Origin: Planctomycetia bacterium
Lineage (GTDB): Bacteria; Planctomycetota; Planctomycetia; Pirellulales; UBA7805
Assembly (NCBI GenBank): GCA_021413585.1
Contig: JAIOQB010000466.1
Coordinates: 1 to 38,174, forward strand
DNA length: 38,174 nt
Direction: 5' to 3'
The notes below the pieces were generated by a model. The model made no database searches. It was not told where the DNA came from and saw only the letters and a list, made by a program, of their open reading frames with translations. Shown piece after piece: positions 8,194 through 15,780 of this stretch. Every line of letters begins with the position of its first letter. The first letter of the stretch is position 1. The position numbers and the translations under genes are program-made.

Positions 8194-8490
8194 TCAGACA
8201 ATTGGATCTTCAGTTCTTCGCCGCAGTGCCAGTGGCAGCACCAGGAACATGGCGCCCAGTTCAATCGACCAGCATTTTGCCAGGAATCGACTCTCCCGGT
8301 TCCAATAGGCGAGGTCGGAAGCGCTTGAGGTCGGGCTTACCATGGGCGTAAAACCGGTCCAGGGCTGCATCAGGATGCTTAACAAAAACATCACCAGGAA
8401 TGCCCACAGGGCCAGTATTCGCGAGCGCCGACGGCAGGCCATGATCATGGCTGCGGCAATCACGAGCATTATCAGGTCGCATACGCTCAT
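8194..8490 (-). CDS. Small unknown membrane protein
   Basis: A 98-residue protein with three hydrophobic segments: DLIMLVIAAAMIMAC, ILALWAFLVMFLLSILM and LGAMFLVLPLAL. A GTG immediately before the ATG could also serve as start. No family recognised and no Shine-Dalgarno visible. The hydrophobic pattern and Arg-rich inner loop suggest a real inner-membrane protein rather than a chance frame, but support is limited. It converges with the deacetylase gene and is divergent from the TPR gene. Confidence 0.55.
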   Translation of the reverse strand: MSVCDLIMLVIAAAMIMACRRRSRILALWAFLVMFLLSILMQPWTGFTPMVSPTSSASDLAYWNRESRFLAKCWSIELGAMFLVLPLALRRRTEDPIV

Positions 8491-8636
8491 CACCGCGGCG
8501 GTCTAATCCATGGGGAAACTCCGGTAAGATTGTAGAGGCGCGCGTTCCCTTCTGCTACTAGAAGGCGGTCTGCCGCTTGCCGTGGTGGTTCGGTTGGGAT
8601 ACCGTTGATTAACACCCCTTGCCGAGAGCCGTTTGC

Positions 8637-11600
8637 ATGAAGACCGACGTCCCAATCGCACCAAGTGCTCTCCGTAGGGTACGCGCAGCGTACCAATTTT
8701 TACGTGGCATGCCCGAGGTGGTACGCTGCGCGTACCCTACGGTCCGCTCGTTGGCATTGTCGTTCGGCATTCTCATCAGTGCGATCTGCCTCCCTCGCGT
8801 CGCTTCCGCCCACGACGACGATGACGAAGTTCACCCCGCGGCCAAACCGGCCGCCGCCGAACCTTCGCCGCCACCGTCTGCCCCGCCGGCCGATCCGTTG
8901 GCCGCCGCCCGGCAGTTGTATCGCCGCGGCCATTATGCGGAGGCGGCCGAGTCGTATGAGTTGCTGACCAAGCGTGAGCCGCTCGCCGCCACGCTGGGAT
9001 TGGCCCGCTGCGCCGAAGCGGTGGGGGATGTGGACAAGGCCGACAAGCTGCTTGCCAGGCTCGCTGAGCAACATCCAAAATTGGCAAGCCTGCCGGCCCA
9101 ACGGGCACGGTTGGCATTTGACCGCGGCGACACGGCGGCGGCGCAAAAACTGGTCGACGCCGCCATCAAGCTCGACGCCGACGAGCCGCTGGCCCATTGG
9201 ATCGGCGCGGAGCTGCTGCGCTCCGCCGGCAAGCTGGCGGAGGCGGACAAGGCGTACGCCTGGTTCGTCGACTATTACAACCGCACTGAAAAGTTCACCG
9301 ATCCCGACGCCCTGCGCTGGACCGCTTTGGCGCTCGCGCAAAATGCCCGCTGGCAGCGGATCGACGATCAGTTCGGCCGGCTGGTCAACGACGTGTATCC
9401 GGACGCGCTGACGATCGACGCCGACTATTGGCCGGCGCACCTCAACTCGGGTTTGCTGTTTCTGGAAAAGTACAACCAGCCGGAAGCGGTCAAAGAGTTC
9501 AAGGCGGCGATGAAGATCAATCCCAACGCGCCGGAAATCTACGTGGCGCTGGCGCGGCTGGCGTTGCAGAGCTATCAACTGGACGAAGCCCGCCAGGCGG
9601 CCAAGCAGGCCCTGAAGATCAATCCACGGCTGCTGGATGCCCAGCTCGTTTTGGCCGACGTGGACCTGGCCAATTTTGATCCGGCCTCGGCCGAGAAGGC
9701 GCTGGTTGAGGCACTCAAGCTGCGCCCCACGGATGAAGCGACGCTGGGCCGGCTGGCCGCCGCGCGCGGCGCGCTCGACGGCCTGGAAAAAACCGGCCCC
9801 GACACGCGGCTGGAAAAGCTGGCGGCCGAAGCCCGGAGCCGCAACCCGCATCCGGGCGAGTTCTACGTCGCGCTGGCCGAAAGCCTCGACACGCTGCGCC
9901 GCTGGCCCGAGTCGGCCACATATTATGCCATCGCCGTCCGCGAACTGCCGCAGTTGACCGGCGCCTACAGCCAGCAGGCCCTGGTCGAAATGCGATTGGG
10001 CAACGAGAAGCAAGCCCGCGAGCAGTTGGAAAACGCGTTTAAAGTCGACTTCGGCAACGTGCGCGTCAAAAACAGCCTGGAAGTCCTCGACGTCCTCGAC
10101 AAGTACGAGACCATCGAGACGGAGCATTTCATCGTTCGCTTCGATCCGCAGAAGGACGCGCTGCAAGCCCGCGCCCTGGCCCAGTTTCTCGAAGAGGTGT
10201 ATCCGAAGCTGACCAAGCAGTTTGGCTACTCGCTCCCCGGCAAGACGCTGTTCGAGATGTTCAACAAGGCGAAGAATACCTCAGGGCATGGCTGGTTCAG
10301 TGCCCGCACGGTGGGTTTGCCGCACGTGCATACGATCGCGGCCTGTGTGGGTCGCACGGTGGCGATGGTGTCGCCCTCGTCGATGAAGAAGCAGTTCAAT
10401 TGGTCGCGCGTCGTGCAGCACGAGTTCATCCATGTGCTGAACCTGCAGCAGACGAACTACCGCATTCCACATTGGTACACCGAAGCGCTGGCCGTTTACA
10501 ACGAAGGGGCGCCGCGGCAGGAAGAGTGGAACCGGATGCTGCTGGAGCGAGTGCCCGCCGGCAAGGTGTTCAATTTGAACACGATCAACCAGGGCTTCAT
10601 CCATCCCGAGTCGAGCGACGACTGGCAGATGGCCTACTGCCAGGCGGAGTTGTACGCCGAGTACATGCTCAAGCAATATGGCCCTGACGCCTTGGCGAAG
10701 CTGCTCGCCGGCTATGCGGACAATCTTTCGACCACCGCCGCCATCCAGCGGGCGTTCGGTGTGAGCGTCGAAGAGTTCGAGAAGGGATACACCAAGCATC
10801 TGAAGGAACTGGTGGCTGGTCTGCATCTTCCTCCCGCGCAGCCCAAGGTAAAGTTCCTGGAACTGATGAAGGCCGTTGAGGCCGATCCCAAGGACGCGGA
10901 CAAAATGGCCACGCTGGCCAACATGTATCTCGATCGTGGCGCGTATCCCAAAGCGGGGGAACTGGCCCGCGCGGCGCTGAAGATCAAGCCCCAGCATCCG
11001 CAGGCGACGTACGTGCTGGCCCGGCTGGATATCTTGGTGGGGAACACTGACGGCGTGGCGGAGCGGCTCAATGCGGCGCTCGATCGCAAGTCGCCCCATC
11101 CAGGGTTGCTCAAGCTGCTGGCCGGAATGAAGTACAAGGAGGCGGATTACCCCGCGGCGGCCGAACTGTATCAACTGGGTCGCGACCGCTTTGGCGACGA
11201 TCACTCGTGGGCCAAACTGCAAGCCCGCGTCTACTTGAAGTCGGGAGACAACGCCAGGCTCCAGCCCGTGCTGGAAGAGGTGGCGCTGCACGACGCCGAC
11301 GACCTGACGGTCCGCCAGAAGCTGATGCAATTGGCCGTGGCCGCGAAAGACAACGCCGCGGCCGCCCGCTGGGCCACGGAGTTGTTGCACATCGATATCA
11401 GCGACGTTGAAGCCCATCGCACGCGGGCCGCCTCACTCCTGGAGCTGAAGCAGTACCCGGCCGCCGCGGCCGAATATGAAATTGCCATCGTGCTGGAACC
11501 GAAAAAGGCGGAACTGCGCATCGCGCTGGTCAAGGCGCATCTGGCGGCTGGCGACAAGGTGAAAGCGAGGGCAGCACTCGACGAACTGAAAAAACTGTGG

Positions 11601-11648
11601 CCCGACGACGCGGCCATCGCCCCTTTAGAGAAACAAATCGGACCATGA
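8637..11648 (+). CDS. Secreted TPR protein with peptidase MA (gluzincin) domain
   Basis: A 1003-residue protein. After a repeat-encoded leader, a signal peptide (RSLALSFGILISAICLPRVASA) precedes an acidic, Pro/Ala-rich stretch and many tetratricopeptide repeats (residues 85-470 and 740-1000). In the middle lies a peptidase MA-like domain: HEFIH at 595-599 with a third ligand, Glu616, in WYTEALAVY, a gluzincin zinc site. It should be a zinc protease or a protease-fold scaffold in the periplasm or cell surface; substrates are unknown. The start is uncertain: ATG 8637 or ATG 8709, since a perfect 24-bp inverted repeat lies in between. Its stop overlaps the next start as ATGA, so it is translationally coupled to the MazG-like gene. 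Confidence 0.88.
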   Translation: MKTDVPIAPSALRRVRAAYQFLRGMPEVVRCAYPTVRSLALSFGILISAICLPRVASAHDDDDEVHPAAKPAAAEPSPPPSAPPADPLAAARQLYRRGHYAEAAESYELLTKREPLAATLGLARCAEAVGDVDKADKLLARLAEQHPKLASLPAQRARLAFDRGDTAAAQKLVDAAIKLDADEPLAHWIGAELLRSAGKLAEADKAYAWFVDYYNRTEKFTDPDALRWTALALAQNARWQRIDDQFGRLVNDVYPDALTIDADYWPAHLNSGLLFLEKYNQPEAVKEFKAAMKINPNAPEIYVALARLALQSYQLDEARQAAKQALKINPRLLDAQLVLADVDLANFDPASAEKALVEALKLRPTDEATLGRLAAARGALDGLEKTGPDTRLEKLAAEARSRNPHPGEFYVALAESLDTLRRWPESATYYAIAVRELPQLTGAYSQQALVEMRLGNEKQAREQLENAFKVDFGNVRVKNSLEVLDVLDKYETIETEHFIVRFDPQKDALQARALAQFLEEVYPKLTKQFGYSLPGKTLFEMFNKAKNTSGHGWFSARTVGLPHVHTIAACVGRTVAMVSPSSMKKQFNWSRVVQHEFIHVLNLQQTNYRIPHWYTEALAVYNEGAPRQEEWNRMLLERVPAGKVFNLNTINQGFIHPESSDDWQMAYCQAELYAEYMLKQYGPDALAKLLAGYADNLSTTAAIQRAFGVSVEEFEKGYTKHLKELVAGLHLPPAQPKVKFLELMKAVEADPKDADKMATLANMYLDRGAYPKAGELARAALKIKPQHPQATYVLARLDILVGNTDGVAERLNAALDRKSPHPGLLKLLAGMKYKEADYPAAAELYQLGRDRFGDDHSWAKLQARVYLKSGDNARLQPVLEEVALHDADDLTVRQKLMQLAVAAKDNAAAARWATELLHIDISDVEAHRTRAASLLELKQYPAAAAEYEIAIVLEPKKAELRIALVKAHLAAGDKVKARAALDELKKLWPDDAAIAPLEKQIGP
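8672..8742. repeat. Perfect 24-bp inverted repeat in the 5' coding end (family G)
   Basis: Arms 8672-8695 (CCGTAGGGTACGCGCAGCG plus TACCA) and 8719-8742 are exact reverse complements, with a 23-base loop that includes the ATG at 8709. In the transcript this forms a very stable hairpin just ahead of the signal peptide codons. It is read in frame as RRVRAAYQFLRG and MPEVVRCAYPTV if translation starts at 8637. Confidence 0.93.
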
Positions 11649-11995
11649 CCGACAGCAATCCCGCGCACTCCCCTGCCCCGCCCCGCTCCGCACCCGTCTC
11701 GCTGCGCGACTTTCAGCAGTTGATCGAGCAGATGTACGGCCCGAAGGACGTCGCCCGCGGGATCGACGGCACCTACATGTGGTTCGCCGAAGAAGTGGGC
11801 GAGCTGGCCGCGGCGCTGCGCAGCGGCACGCAGGCGGAGCGAGCGGCCGAGTTTGCCGACGTGCTGGCGTGGCTCACCACCATGGCCAACGTGGCCGGTA
11901 TCGACCTCAGCGACGCCGTCAGCGCGAAATACGGCGGCGGCTGCCCTGGCTGCGAGAAGCTCGTCTGCACCTGCGACGACGCGGAGAAGCCATGA
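11645..11995 (+). CDS. MazG-like nucleotide pyrophosphohydrolase
   Basis: A 116-residue all-alpha protein of the MazG/dUTPase-like NTP pyrophosphohydrolase fold. The metal-binding motif is Glu49-Glu50-x-x-Glu53 (EEVGE) with Glu69-x-x-Asp72 (EFADV). It should hydrolyse nucleoside triphosphates to monophosphates and pyrophosphate, for pool sanitation. The C-terminus has four cysteines, Cys100, Cys103, Cys108 and Cys110, in CPGC and CTC, a tail seen in some single-domain MazG proteins and likely to bind zinc. The start overlaps the stop of the TPR/peptidase gene (ATGA), and its own stop overlaps the next start the same way. Confidence 0.9.
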   Translation: MTDSNPAHSPAPPRSAPVSLRDFQQLIEQMYGPKDVARGIDGTYMWFAEEVGELAAALRSGTQAERAAEFADVLAWLTTMANVAGIDLSDAVSAKYGGGCPGCEKLVCTCDDAEKP

Positions 11996-14313
11996 CGGGC
12001 AGGATTGGTAATAACTGGTGGGTCTTTGACCCGCCCTACTATCTAGTCGCATTGCCGCTCATATTTTTGTTGTCCTCGGCAGCGCTGGCGGCTGGCGAGG
12101 CTCGGCCGCAGATCGCTAAAGCCGAAATCGGCTTCGGCGGGCACTACAAGCTCGGCTATTGGACGCCGTTGTCCGTCACGGTCAGCGGCCTGGCCGAAAA
12201 AGAAACCTGCACGCTTGAAGTGACAGTCCCGGATAGCGACGGCGCGCCGACGCAATTCACCCAGGCGATCTCCGTCGCGTCACACCAGCCCCTGTCGGTG
12301 CGACTCTACGTCAAGATCGGCCGGGCGACCGGCGACATGACCGTCGCGGTGCGCAACGAAGGCCAAATCGTGGCGCGCCGCACGTTCGATCTGGCCGGCG
12401 GCGAGCTTTTGCCGGCGATGCCGTCGGACGCGTGGCTGGTGCTCACGCTCGGCCGCACGCAGCATTTGGCGGCCACGCTGGCCGCGGACAAGGCGTTTCA
12501 TGCCAGCGGCGGCGAAGTGGTCGCGGTCGAGGACGCCGCGCAATTGCCGACGGAGTGGTATGGCTATGAAGGGGTCGACGCCGTGCTGATCTCTGGCACC
12601 GCGGCGGGGCTCGACAAGCTGCTGAGTGATCCTGCGGAATCCAAGAACCGGGTGCCTGGGGCAACGCCCCAGAAATCAACGGTCGATGCATCTGGGACGT
12701 TGCCCCAGCCTCCCAAGCTTCGCCCGCTCGACAAGTGGCTGCGCCGCGGCGGCACGGTGATCGTCACGGCCGGAACACATGCCGAAAAACTTCTCTCCCC
12801 CGGCTCTGCCCTATCGCATTGGATCCCCGGCGCGTTTGACCGGCTGATGTCGCTCACCACTTCCGGCGCACTGGAAAAAGCCAGCGGCGTCGAGTCGCCG
12901 TTGGAAACGCTCACCGAAGGTGAGCCGCTGCGGCTCGACGCCGCCCGGCTCAAGTCCCTCAGCGGCAGCGTGCTGGCGTATTCGGGCTCGCGGGCGACCG
13001 ATTTGCCGCTGATCGTCCAGCGGGCGTTTGGCTTCGGCCGCGTGTTGTTTCTGGCGGTGGACCTCGACGAGCCTATTTTCGGCCGCTGGAGCGGCACGGG
13101 ACCGCTGTTGGCCGGATTGTTCATGCCGCGCCGCGGCGGCGCCGACGCGGAGACGACTTCACTCCGCGGCGAGGTGACGCACACCGGGTACGACGACCTC
13201 AGCGGCCAGCTTCGCGCATCGCTCGATCAATTCCAACCGCAGGGAGTCAGCATCTTGCCGTTCTGGCTGCTGCTGGTGCTGCTGATGAGCTATGTCGCGC
13301 TCTTGGGCCCCGGCGATTATTTCTTCCTCAGCCGGGTGCTGCGGCGCCGCATGGAACTGACGTGGCTCACGCTGCCGCTGCTGATTCTGGCAGCGTCGGG
13401 CGGGGCGTATGGCCTGGCCCGCTGGCTCAAGGGGGACGAGCTGCGAGTGAACCAGATGGACGTGGTGGATTACGATTCGATTAAAGCGGATGGCGTTGCA
13501 TCTCGCCGGGCTACGACTTGGTTCACCATCTTCAGCCCACACAGCCAGGCGTACAACCTGTCGCTGCGGCCTGTTTCCGAGGCAGATAACACAACTGCCA
13601 AAGGGAGCGATAAACCATCAGAAGATGTGCTGCTTTCCTGGCTCGGTTTGCCGGGGCCGGCGCTGGGGGGGATGGAGTCGCGGGCGATCGCGCCGATTGG
13701 CAGTCGGCCGTACCAGTTCGCCCCGGGGCTTAACGCGCTCGTTGACGTGCCGATTGCCGTCTGGTCGACCAAAAGCTTCGTTGCCCGTTGGACCCCCGAG
13801 GCCGAGGCGCCGCTGGCCGCCGCGATCTGGCCGTCGCAAAGCGGTTTGGAAGGCTACCTTAGCGGCAGCGTGACGAACCGCTCGCCGCTGACGCTGGAGA
13901 ATTGCGTGCTGCTGACGGGCCGCTGGGCGTATCGCCTGGGGACGCTAGCTCCGGGGCAGCAACTGCAGATCCGCGACGACCTGGGCCCGCGTTCCGTCGC
14001 TTCGCACATCCGCGCCCCGCGCGAAGCCGACGAGGCGTACGACCGCTATAGCCTCAGCAGCGCGCGGATCATTGAATTGATGACCTTCTATCAAAAGGTC
14101 GGGGGGGCCGACTATACTCGGCTCAAGCACCGTTACGAATCGCTCGTCGATCTGTCCGATCAGTTGGAGCAAGAGGACCGGGCCGTGTTGCTCGCGTTCA
14201 GCCGCAGCCCGGCGGCCGAACCGCAAGATGGCCACCGGCCGCTGGTGGAGAGCGCGACGGGCCGGACCGCCGTATATCGCGTGATTGTGCCGATAGTGCA
14301 GAAAGAGCGGTGA
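11992..14313 (+). CDS. Large membrane-anchored protein of unknown function
   Basis: A 773-residue protein. A signal peptide (VALPLIFLLSSAALAAG) is followed by beta-rich extracytoplasmic domains; the region around residues 225-360, with RRGGTVIVTAG, resembles the class I glutamine amidotransferase-like module found in BatA-type membrane proteins. Two helices come at about residues 420-480 (FWLLLVLLMSYVALLGPGDY and LTLPLLILAASGGAYGLA), with a GPGDYFFLSRVLRRR loop typical of that group, and a further large domain follows. With the downstream ABC ATPase it may form part of an envelope transport or assembly system; this is inference. A palindromic element at 12650-12714 is translated in frame as VPGATPQ...SGTLPQPP. 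Confidence 0.75.
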   Translation: MTGRIGNNWWVFDPPYYLVALPLIFLLSSAALAAGEARPQIAKAEIGFGGHYKLGYWTPLSVTVSGLAEKETCTLEVTVPDSDGAPTQFTQAISVASHQPLSVRLYVKIGRATGDMTVAVRNEGQIVARRTFDLAGGELLPAMPSDAWLVLTLGRTQHLAATLAADKAFHASGGEVVAVEDAAQLPTEWYGYEGVDAVLISGTAAGLDKLLSDPAESKNRVPGATPQKSTVDASGTLPQPPKLRPLDKWLRRGGTVIVTAGTHAEKLLSPGSALSHWIPGAFDRLMSLTTSGALEKASGVESPLETLTEGEPLRLDAARLKSLSGSVLAYSGSRATDLPLIVQRAFGFGRVLFLAVDLDEPIFGRWSGTGPLLAGLFMPRRGGADAETTSLRGEVTHTGYDDLSGQLRASLDQFQPQGVSILPFWLLLVLLMSYVALLGPGDYFFLSRVLRRRMELTWLTLPLLILAASGGAYGLARWLKGDELRVNQMDVVDYDSIKADGVASRRATTWFTIFSPHSQAYNLSLRPVSEADNTTAKGSDKPSEDVLLSWLGLPGPALGGMESRAIAPIGSRPYQFAPGLNALVDVPIAVWSTKSFVARWTPEAEAPLAAAIWPSQSGLEGYLSGSVTNRSPLTLENCVLLTGRWAYRLGTLAPGQQLQIRDDLGPRSVASHIRAPREADEAYDRYSLSSARIIELMTFYQKVGGADYTRLKHRYESLVDLSDQLEQEDRAVLLAFSRSPAAEPQDGHRPLVESATGRTAVYRVIVPIVQKER
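12650..12714. repeat. Family E paired palindrome inside a coding region
   Basis: Left arm 12650-12673 (GGGTGCCTGGGGCAACGCCC...) pairs with right arm 12691-12714 (TCTGGGACGTTGCCCCAGCC...). It is translated as VPGATPQ, a spacer, then SGTLPQPP. The copy at 36233-36298 in another gene is read in the same frame and orientation. Other copies lie in intergenic DNA at 28931 and 32910. Confidence 0.92.
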
Positions 14314-14319
14314 GGCTTT

Positions 14320-14429
14320 GGGCTGTCAGCTATCGGCTGTCGGCTATCAGCTATTTAGATTCAGAGCCACTTCAAAAAGCTGACAGCCGATAGCTGACAG
14401 CCGACAGCTTGCCCCGACAGCCGATAGCC
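14320..14429. repeat. Family D paired inverted repeat
   Basis: Left arm 14320-14356 (GGGCTGTCAGCTATCGGCTG...) pairs with right arm 14375-14429 (AGCTGACAGCCGATAGCTGA...), each arm itself made of near-repeats of CTGTCAGCTATCGG. It fills the gap between the membrane protein and the ABC ATPase. A second copy is at 23034-23113 in the ExbB/ExbD cluster, also between two co-directional genes. Confidence 0.93.
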
Positions 14430-14434
14430 AACCC

Positions 14435-15361
14435 GTGATCAAAACCCTCGACCTCACCAAGAAGTACGGCGATTTTTTTGCCGTCAAGAAGCTCGATCTC
14501 GATCTGAGCAAGGGGGATGTGTTCGGCTTCATCGGTCCCAACGGGGCCGGCAAGACGACCACGATGCGGATGCTCGCCACGCTGCTCGACCCCACCTGGG
14601 GCGAGGCGTACATCGGCGACTATTCGATCTACACGCACACCCGCGAGATCCGCCGCATGGTGGGCTACATGCCCGACTTCTTCGGCGTCTACGACGACAT
14701 GAAGGTGATCGAGTACCTGGAGTTCTTCGCCGCCTGCTACCGCATCGAAGGCCGCGCCCGCCGCGAGGTGTGCGATCGGGTGCTCGACCTGGTGGACCTG
14801 GAATTCAAACGCCATGCCCAGGCAAACACGTTGTCGCGCGGGCAGACGCAGCGCCTGGGGCTGGCCCGCGTGATGCTGCACGACCCGCAGGTGCTGCTGC
14901 TCGACGAGCCGGCCAGCGGGCTCGATCCCCGCGCGCGGATCAAAATGCGCGAGCTGATCAAGCGGCTGCGCGACCTCGGCAAGACGATCATGGTATCGAG
15001 CCACATCCTGCCGGAGCTGGCCGACATCTGCAACAAGATCGGCATCATCGAGCGGGGGGAATTGATCGTCAACGCGGACGTGGCCGAAGTGATGCGCCAG
15101 GTGCGCCGCCAGCCGGTGCTGAACATCGCCGTGGCAGGCCCGCTGCAGCAAGCCGCACGGTTGCTGGAATCGGACGCCAAAGTCGAAAAGATCGAAGAGA
15201 AGCCAGACCATCTGGTCGTCACGCTCGTGGCCGACACCGTGGACTACAGCCACCTGCCGACGCTCTTGATCCAGGCCGGGCACCAGCTCACGCTGTTTAA
15301 GGAAGAAGAGATCAACCTGGAAACGGCATTCATGCTGCTCACCCAGGGGATTAGCGCGTAA
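14435..15361 (+). CDS. ABC transporter ATP-binding protein
   Basis: A 308-residue ATPase subunit starting at GTG. Walker A GPNGAGKT is at 34-41, the signature LSRGQ at 133-137 (Arg replaces the usual Gly), Walker B LLLDEP near 154-159, D-loop SGLD and switch His190. The first 220 residues are the nucleotide-binding domain; the last 85 form a C-terminal extension seen in the ABC-2 type (NatA/GldA-like) exporters. It should drive an ABC-2 permease, but no permease gene is adjacent: downstream is a repeat block and then an unrelated dehydrogenase. The upstream membrane protein is the only candidate partner in the window. Confidence 0.93.
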   Translation: MIKTLDLTKKYGDFFAVKKLDLDLSKGDVFGFIGPNGAGKTTTMRMLATLLDPTWGEAYIGDYSIYTHTREIRRMVGYMPDFFGVYDDMKVIEYLEFFAACYRIEGRARREVCDRVLDLVDLEFKRHAQANTLSRGQTQRLGLARVMLHDPQVLLLDEPASGLDPRARIKMRELIKRLRDLGKTIMVSSHILPELADICNKIGIIERGELIVNADVAEVMRQVRRQPVLNIAVAGPLQQAARLLESDAKVEKIEEKPDHLVVTLVADTVDYSHLPTLLIQAGHQLTLFKEEEINLETAFMLLTQGISA

Positions 15362-15430
15362 GGGGCGAGGTGATTTTAACGAGATTTTCCGGCCCGGCTT
15401 TGGTGTGGGGTCGTGCAACCGCGAGCAGTT

Positions 15431-15493
15431 ACTAGCCCGAAGCGCAAGCGAGGGACGGAGAGCCGTGCTCCCTCGCTTGCGAGTCGGGCTAGT
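15431..15493. repeat. Family H paired inverted repeat
   Basis: Left arm 15431-15455 (ACTAGCCCGAAGCGCAAGCG...) and right arm 15469-15493 are reverse complements with two mismatches in 25 and a 13-base loop. In other frames it gives peptides such as LARSASEG and TRKRGS. It may act as a terminator-like hairpin after the ABC gene, although it lacks a T-run. Confidence 0.88.
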
Positions 15494-15525
15494 GAACGAT
15501 TTCGCTGGCCGGTCTGGCGATACTG

Positions 15526-15553
15526 CAACCCCCGGGCGGAGCCCGGGGCTATG
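15526..15553. repeat. Family F palindrome, intergenic copy
   Basis: CCCCCGGGCGGAGCCCGGGG followed by CTATG, the inverse orientation of the copy inside the deacetylase gene at 7278-7303. Confidence 0.88.
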
Positions 15554-15780
15554 CACGCCGGGCTCCCGCCATCCTAGACAAGACCCCCGGCGGGAGGTTA
15601 TTAGTAGGAGCTTGTGCAGGCGCTTTTGGCCGGAACCCACCAATGCCGGCTTGCGAGCCCCTGTGATGAACTCGCCTTGAGTTGAAGTCGCTACAGCGCC
15701 GACCATTCCTTCCTCCGACCGGCCGGTCTCTTGCTCCGCAGGGCCCCGGCTCCACCCAGGCATCCCGAGAGGTCAAGACT

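Larger units (their letters stand above)
15362..15780. other. Intergenic block made of several repeat elements
   Basis: About 420 bases with no convincing gene between the ABC ATPase and the dehydrogenase. It contains family H arms (15431-15493), a family F palindrome (15526-15553), and a TAGGAGCTTGTGCAGGCGC-type segment near 15605-15665. A GAGAGG ribosome binding site at 15767-15772 belongs to the next gene. Confidence 0.7.

Noticed and set aside
8700..10166. 488-codon minus-strand frame
   Set aside because: Antisense to the TPR/peptidase gene, with Arg/Gly/Gln-rich composition typical of shadows.
14320..14429. Possible insertion sequence ends or attachment site
   Set aside because: Arms are close together with no transposase or integrase between or near them, and the same family occurs as a stand-alone hairpin elsewhere.
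15526..15553. Rho-independent terminator
   Set aside because: A GC-rich palindrome but without a T-run on either strand, and the same sequence occurs inside a coding region at 7278-7303.
14372..15763. 463-codon minus-strand frame spanning the ABC ATPase
   Set aside because: Antisense to the ATPase, and its N-terminal part is a translation of repeat families F and H.
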